NCBI RefSeq assembly: GCF_014042345.1
Contig: NZ_JACEZT010000001.1
Location: forward strand, 186,001 to 250,000
Length of the DNA: 64,000 bases
DNA from: Rugamonas brunnea
Lineage (GTDB): Bacteria; Pseudomonadota; Gammaproteobacteria; Burkholderiales; Burkholderiaceae_D
Direction of reading: 5' to 3'
The notes under the pieces are model-generated. The model did no database searches. It saw only the letters and a list, made by a program, of their open reading frames with translations, and was not told the DNA's origin. Of the stretch, positions 60,555 to 64,000 are shown one piece after another. Numbering within the stretch: the first letter of the stretch is position 1; each line of letters opens with the position of its first letter. The position numbers and the translations under genes are program-made.

Positions 60555-61604
60555 ATGTCTACCATCTCCGCACTCGGCGCCCGCACGTTGCCGGCGCAAG
60601 CATATCCTGCCGCCCTGGCGCAGGCCGATGCCCGGCCGGCCCATGCTCCAGCGTCCAAGTCGGTGAGCAGCGACAGCGCCATTTCGCTGTCCAACAGTGG
60701 CATCGACCTGGAAAAACGCCTGTCCTCGCTGGGCAATTCGACCGTCGATCTGGCCCAAAGCCTGCTGGGCAGCTTCGCCCAGAACCTGTTCGGCGATGCC
60801 GGCAAAGGCGCGGCTATCTCGTTCAACTCGGTCAGCCTGGACGCCGAATCGAGCCTGAGCGCAGCCGTACAGCACAGCAGCGGCCCCAACGGCAGCACCG
60901 ATGCGGCGGGCGTGCAACTGTCGGACAGCACCCATTTCCTGGGCAAAGGCACGATCACGACGGCCGATGGCCGCAAGTTCGACTTCGAAATCGAAGTCCA
61001 GTACAGCGACCAGTACACCGCGCTGGCAGGCCAGCACAGTTCAAGTACGGCGCCCGCGCAGGGCGCCAACGGCAGCCAGGGCACATCCGGCACGGCCAGC
61101 GGCACAGGACAAACCAGTAGCCCGGACACCAGCGCCCTGCCGACCGTGCAGTTCCCTAACGTGGACTTCCCCGGCACCCTGGCCGACCTGTTCCAGTTGA
61201 TCGGGCGCAACCTGCAATCGAGCCTGTCGGTCAACCCGGGCGCCGGTGACAAGGGCGATGGCAACAACATCGACCGCACCACGCTGCGCAGCCTGTCGCT
61301 GCGCCTGCTGAGCCTGGTCGACAGCAAGCGCAAAGACACTTATGCGGCGCCGCATGGTGCGGACACGCGCGCCAAATCCGTCGCCGATGCCTATGGCACC
61401 GCGCCTGGCGCCAACGACGCGGCCCAATCCGGCGCGACGGCATCGCCAGCCGCCGTCACACCAGCGACGACGACGGCAGCAAGCGCCAGCGCCAGCGCCA
61501 GCCCCACGGCGAGCGCGCCTGCGACCGGCACCGACGACAGTGCCAGCGCCGCCAGCGCGACGCCGGCTCGCGATTCCACCACCAGCGCCGCGCAAGCTGC
61601 CTGA
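60555..61604 (+). CDS. Hypothetical protein with Ser/Ala-rich tail
   Basis: A 349-residue protein I cannot assign. Residues about 40-270 contain a moderately structured region, including FLGKGTITTADGRKFDFEIEVQYS. The last 75 residues are almost only Ala, Ser, Thr, Pro and Gly. There is no signal peptide. It follows the small cysteine-rich gene by 68 bases in the same direction. Confidence 0.6.
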   Translation: MSTISALGARTLPAQAYPAALAQADARPAHAPASKSVSSDSAISLSNSGIDLEKRLSSLGNSTVDLAQSLLGSFAQNLFGDAGKGAAISFNSVSLDAESSLSAAVQHSSGPNGSTDAAGVQLSDSTHFLGKGTITTADGRKFDFEIEVQYSDQYTALAGQHSSSTAPAQGANGSQGTSGTASGTGQTSSPDTSALPTVQFPNVDFPGTLADLFQLIGRNLQSSLSVNPGAGDKGDGNNIDRTTLRSLSLRLLSLVDSKRKDTYAAPHGADTRAKSVADAYGTAPGANDAAQSGATASPAAVTPATTTAASASASASPTASAPATGTDDSASAASATPARDSTTSAAQAA

Positions 61605-61927
61605 CTCGGTCTTCCGGCCGCCGGCGCCAGTCGACCGGTGATGCTCAGTTCTGCTCCGACCGCCGGCGCCAGCCGGCAGCTGATGCCGCGCGCGACGCCA
61701 CCTCTACCCGCGCCCGCCATGCCCACCGCCGCCACGTATAATGGCGGCAGCGCACGCGCCTTCGTTGTTACCCGGCCCTCCGGCCGGCCCGCCCGCCGCT
61801 GCCCGGCCGGTGTCCGGCGCAACGTGGCGCCCGCCCCTATCCACCGTACCGATCACCGTACCGATTGCTCCAAGATGCCCATTTACTCCCCCGCTCCACG
61901 CTCCCCACAACGCCCGCAGGTGGCGCC
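61605..61927. other. Intergenic region upstream of the methyltransferase gene
   Basis: These 323 bases contain no supported gene. They hold an exact 12-base tandem repeat (CACCGTACCGAT twice, 61842-61865). They also contain two imperfect copies of CCGCCGGCGCCAG about 40 bases apart (starting near 61618 and 61660). Confidence 0.5.
61842..61865. repeat. 12-base direct repeat CACCGTACCGAT x2
   Basis: Two adjacent exact copies lie 62 bases before the methyltransferase start. They may be a regulator half-site pair or only a simple duplication. Confidence 0.6.
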
Positions 61928-63094
61928 ATGACCGCCACGATCCAGCACATCCACTGGCACGAAAACGGCGCCGAACAGACGGCCCGCTGGCGCTCGGAAG
62001 CGGGCATGCCGCCGCCGAAGCGGGTCGTCATCGCCGATGACCGCACCAATGCCGACGTGGCTTACCGGCTGGCGTGCGAGGGCACGGCCCTGCTGTGGCG
62101 CGGCGATTTCCAGAATGCGCGCCAGCTCTTGCAGGCGCTGGCGCGGCGCGCCGACCACAAGCACGGCAAGGGCAGCAAAGGTGGCAAAAAAAGCGCAAAA
62201 GCACCCAAGACGCCCGCCACGCCCACCGAAGCGTTTCACCTGCACCGCCAGGCCCAGTCGCAACGGGCCCGCACGCTGGCCATGCTGCTGATCCCGTTCG
62301 ATGCCGATTACAGCATCCCGCTGCGCCGCGCGCCGGACGTCAAGCTGGCCTGTAATGAGGCCTACGGCCGTGGCGAAGAACCGTTCATCGCCTCGCTGCG
62401 CGAACTGCTTGGCCTGATCGGCGCGCACGAGTGGCGCCGCACCGGCGTCGAGATCCCGGCGCTGGGCGCACGCATCCATCCCCACTACGGCGTGTTCTCG
62501 CCGGTGCGGGGCGAATATGTGCAGCTGGTGGCCGATACGCCGCTGCCGAAAGGTGCCAGCCTGGCGTTCGACATTGGCGTGGGCACGGGCGTGCTGTCGG
62601 CCGTGCTGGCCAAACGGGGCGTGGCGCGCGTGGTGGCCACGGACCAGGACCGCCGCGCGCTGAGCTGCGCGCGTGAAAACCTGGCACGGCTGGAACTGGA
62701 CCAGCAGGTGGAACTGGTCGAAACCGACCTGTTCCCGGAAGGCCGCGCGCCGCTGGTGGTGTGCAATCCGCCGTGGGTGCCGGCGCGCCCCAGTTCGGCC
62801 ATCGAATACGCCGTCTACGATCCGGACAGCCGCATGCTGCGCGGCTTCCTGGACGGGCTGGCGGCCCACCTGTCGCCCGGCGGCGAAGGTTGGCTGATCC
62901 TGTCCGACCTGGCCGAGCACCTGGGCCTGCGACCGCGCCAGCAACTGCTGGACTGGATCGCCGCCGCCGGCCTCAAGGTGTTGGGCCGGCACGACGTCAA
63001 GCCCGTGCATCCGCGCGCGTCCGACGCCAGCGATCCGCTGCACGCGGCCCGCTCAGCCGAGGTAACGTCGTTGTGGCGCCTGGGCGCCGCCTGA
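61928..63094 (+). CDS. Class I SAM-dependent methyltransferase with NPPW motif
   Basis: A 388-residue methyltransferase. The SAM-binding motif is FDIGVGTGVLSAVLA near residue 216, and the catalytic-type motif is NPPWVPARP near 278, as in HemK/PrmC and rRNA N-methyltransferases. The N-terminal 170 residues, including a Lys-rich KHGKGSKGGKKSAK linker near 80, are not part of the catalytic fold. The ATG at 61928 follows no strong ribosome site but begins the conserved-looking chain. The target is not known. Confidence 0.8.
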   Translation: MTATIQHIHWHENGAEQTARWRSEAGMPPPKRVVIADDRTNADVAYRLACEGTALLWRGDFQNARQLLQALARRADHKHGKGSKGGKKSAKAPKTPATPTEAFHLHRQAQSQRARTLAMLLIPFDADYSIPLRRAPDVKLACNEAYGRGEEPFIASLRELLGLIGAHEWRRTGVEIPALGARIHPHYGVFSPVRGEYVQLVADTPLPKGASLAFDIGVGTGVLSAVLAKRGVARVVATDQDRRALSCARENLARLELDQQVELVETDLFPEGRAPLVVCNPPWVPARPSSAIEYAVYDPDSRMLRGFLDGLAAHLSPGGEGWLILSDLAEHLGLRPRQQLLDWIAAAGLKVLGRHDVKPVHPRASDASDPLHAARSAEVTSLWRLGAA

Positions 63095-63158
63095 ACCCGG
63101 CCCGCATAAGCGCCACTTAAGGACATGACGGAACCATAAGCCCATCTTATTTGAGCAC

Positions 63159-63187
63159 TTGCGCAATGCAGCAAGCCTCTATATAAT
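63159..63187 (+). promoter_or_regulatory. Sigma70 promoter of the initiator tRNA
   Basis: TTGCGC (63159-63164), 17 bases, TATAAT (63182-63187), 13 bases before the tRNA gene. Confidence 0.85.
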
Positions 63188-63200
63188 GCTGGCACACAGA

Positions 63201-63277
63201 CGCGGGGTGGAGCAGTCTGGCAGCTCGTCGGGCTCATAACCCGAAGGTCACAGGTTCAAATCCTGTCCCCGCAACCA
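63201..63277 (+). tRNA. Initiator tRNA-fMet (CAT)
   Basis: The 77-base gene has anticodon CAT, the three G-C pairs in the anticodon stem (GGGCTCATAACCC), a mismatched first acceptor position (C1 against A), a T-loop GGTTCAAATCC and an encoded CCA. These features mark the initiator tRNA. It has its own promoter and terminator. Confidence 0.96.
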
Positions 63278-63284
63278 AATGCTA

Positions 63285-63320
63285 AGCCGTTGATTCTTGA
63301 GAGAGAATCAGCGGCTTTTA
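63285..63320 (+). terminator. Rho-independent terminator of the initiator tRNA
   Basis: AGCCGTTGATTCT and AGAATCAGCGGCT form a 13-base stem with one G-U pair and a 6-base loop, followed by TTTTA. Confidence 0.88.
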
Positions 63321-63347
63321 CGTTTCTGGCCGTCGATGGAGCATCCC

Positions 63348-64000
63348 ATGCGCTTGACCGCGAAGCACGCCCCCTCCTCTTTAGTGTCCCTGTTCGCGGC
63401 GCTGGTCCTGACCGCCGCGGGCGCGGCTCATGGCGGCGAAGCCGCCAACTGGTCCGACAACTACCAATCCCGGTTGCAGGTACTGGCCCTGGTCCAGACC
63501 ATCAACGCCGACATCCTCGCCAGCACCAGCGCCACGCTGACGCTGGAAAAATGGTGCGGCGACCACGCCATGAGCGCCACGCCCAAGGTGACGGCCCAGC
63601 TACAACGCGGCATCGTCAAGGCGGCCAGCGCCGAACAGCGCGCGCGCTTGCAGGTGGGGCCGGACACGCCAATCAAGTATCGCCGCGTGCAACTGACTTG
63701 CGGCGGGCACCTGCTCTCCGAGGCCGACAACTGGTATGTGCCGGAACGCCTGTCGCCGGCCATGAACCGCCTGCTCGACGAGACCGACACCCCGTTCGGC
63801 AAGGCGGTACTGCCGCTGGCGCCCTACCGGCGCACCATCAGCGCCAGAACACTGTGGTCGCCATTGCCGGACAAATGGGAAACCGCCCAAGCGCCCGTGC
63901 CCGCGCCCGCCGTGCCAGGTGGGGCGCTGGACATCCCGCCCGCCCTGTTCGAGCACAACGCCGTGCTCTACACCAGTGGCCACCTGCCGTTCTCGGAAGT
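63348..64000 (+). CDS. Secreted chorismate-lyase-like protein (partial)
   Basis: Open from the ATG at 63348 to the window edge (217 codons), so the C-terminus is missing. A signal peptide spans about residues 1-26 (LFAALVLTAAGAAHG). The remainder resembles the UbiC/UTRA fold: YRRVQLTCGGHLLSEADNWYVPE (seen in pieces), RLSPAMNRLL, TDTPFGKAVLPL and an LWSPLP end-strand. Typical UbiC is cytoplasmic and makes 4-hydroxybenzoate from chorismate. A signal peptide on this fold is unusual, so another ligand or function is likely. Confidence 0.65.
   Translation, partial: MRLTAKHAPSSLVSLFAALVLTAAGAAHGGEAANWSDNYQSRLQVLALVQTINADILASTSATLTLEKWCGDHAMSATPKVTAQLQRGIVKAASAEQRARLQVGPDTPIKYRRVQLTCGGHLLSEADNWYVPERLSPAMNRLLDETDTPFGKAVLPLAPYRRTISARTLWSPLPDKWETAQAPVPAPAVPGGALDIPPALFEHNAVLYTSGHLPFSE

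Noticed and set aside
61638..61931. 97-codon rightward open frame upstream of the methyltransferase
   Set aside because: Pro/Ala/Arg-rich with no structure, spans direct repeats, and ends over the methyltransferase start.

Overview
This window is chromosomal DNA from a high-GC Gram-negative bacterium. Gene order and protein content point to a betaproteobacterium of the Oxalobacteraceae (Massilia, Duganella or Janthinobacterium type). That placement is an inference from the conserved run rpmF-plsX-fabHDG-acpP-fabF-rpoE-degP-lepA-lepB-rnc-era-recO-pdxJ-acpS and from the family make-up. I saw no insertion sequence, prophage, CRISPR array or rRNA.

Region 1 (1-6.9 kb) is the most distinctive part. 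A 490-base control region separates a leftward acetoin-dehydrogenase-like E1 alpha/beta pair from a rightward porin, PQQ alcohol dehydrogenase, cytochrome c and XoxJ/MxaJ-like binding protein. The control region contains two good, divergent sigma54 promoters (GG-N10-GC) and, between them, repeated TGTCGC half-sites that could bind one enhancer-binding protein. The dehydrogenase has the Asp-Tyr-Asp signature typical of lanthanide-dependent enzymes. A reasonable reading is periplasmic oxidation of an alcohol or diol, coupled to cytosolic cleavage of the resulting 2-oxo or acetoin-type product.

Region 2 (6.9-28 kb) reads leftward and is mostly housekeeping: the fatty-acid synthesis cluster, the sigma-E locus (rpoE, a short rseA-like gene, a DegP-type protease), then lepA, lepB, rnc, era, recO, pdxJ, acpS, uvrC, pgsA and four tRNA genes (three tRNA-Gly, one tRNA-Cys). 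The rseB/mucB gene is absent and the rseA product has no membrane segment. rpoE has its own sigma-E-type promoter.

Region 3 (28-41.8 kb) holds maf, an RsmI-like methylase, an EAL-HDOD signalling protein with a dyad over its promoter, RlmJ with a long Gly-Arg-rich repeat tail, isocitrate lyase, an RraA-like protein, a divergent MFS/AraC pair, a chemoreceptor with an internal tandem duplication, and clpB behind a sigma32 promoter.

Region 4 (41.8-64 kb) holds moaE coupled to a DUF349 protein, a Pat-type protein acetyltransferase, a DUF2804/YcaQ pair, a PAS-GGDEF protein, sbcDC, several small or hypothetical proteins, a methyltransferase, an initiator tRNA with a textbook promoter and terminator, and a truncated secreted protein resembling chorismate lyase.
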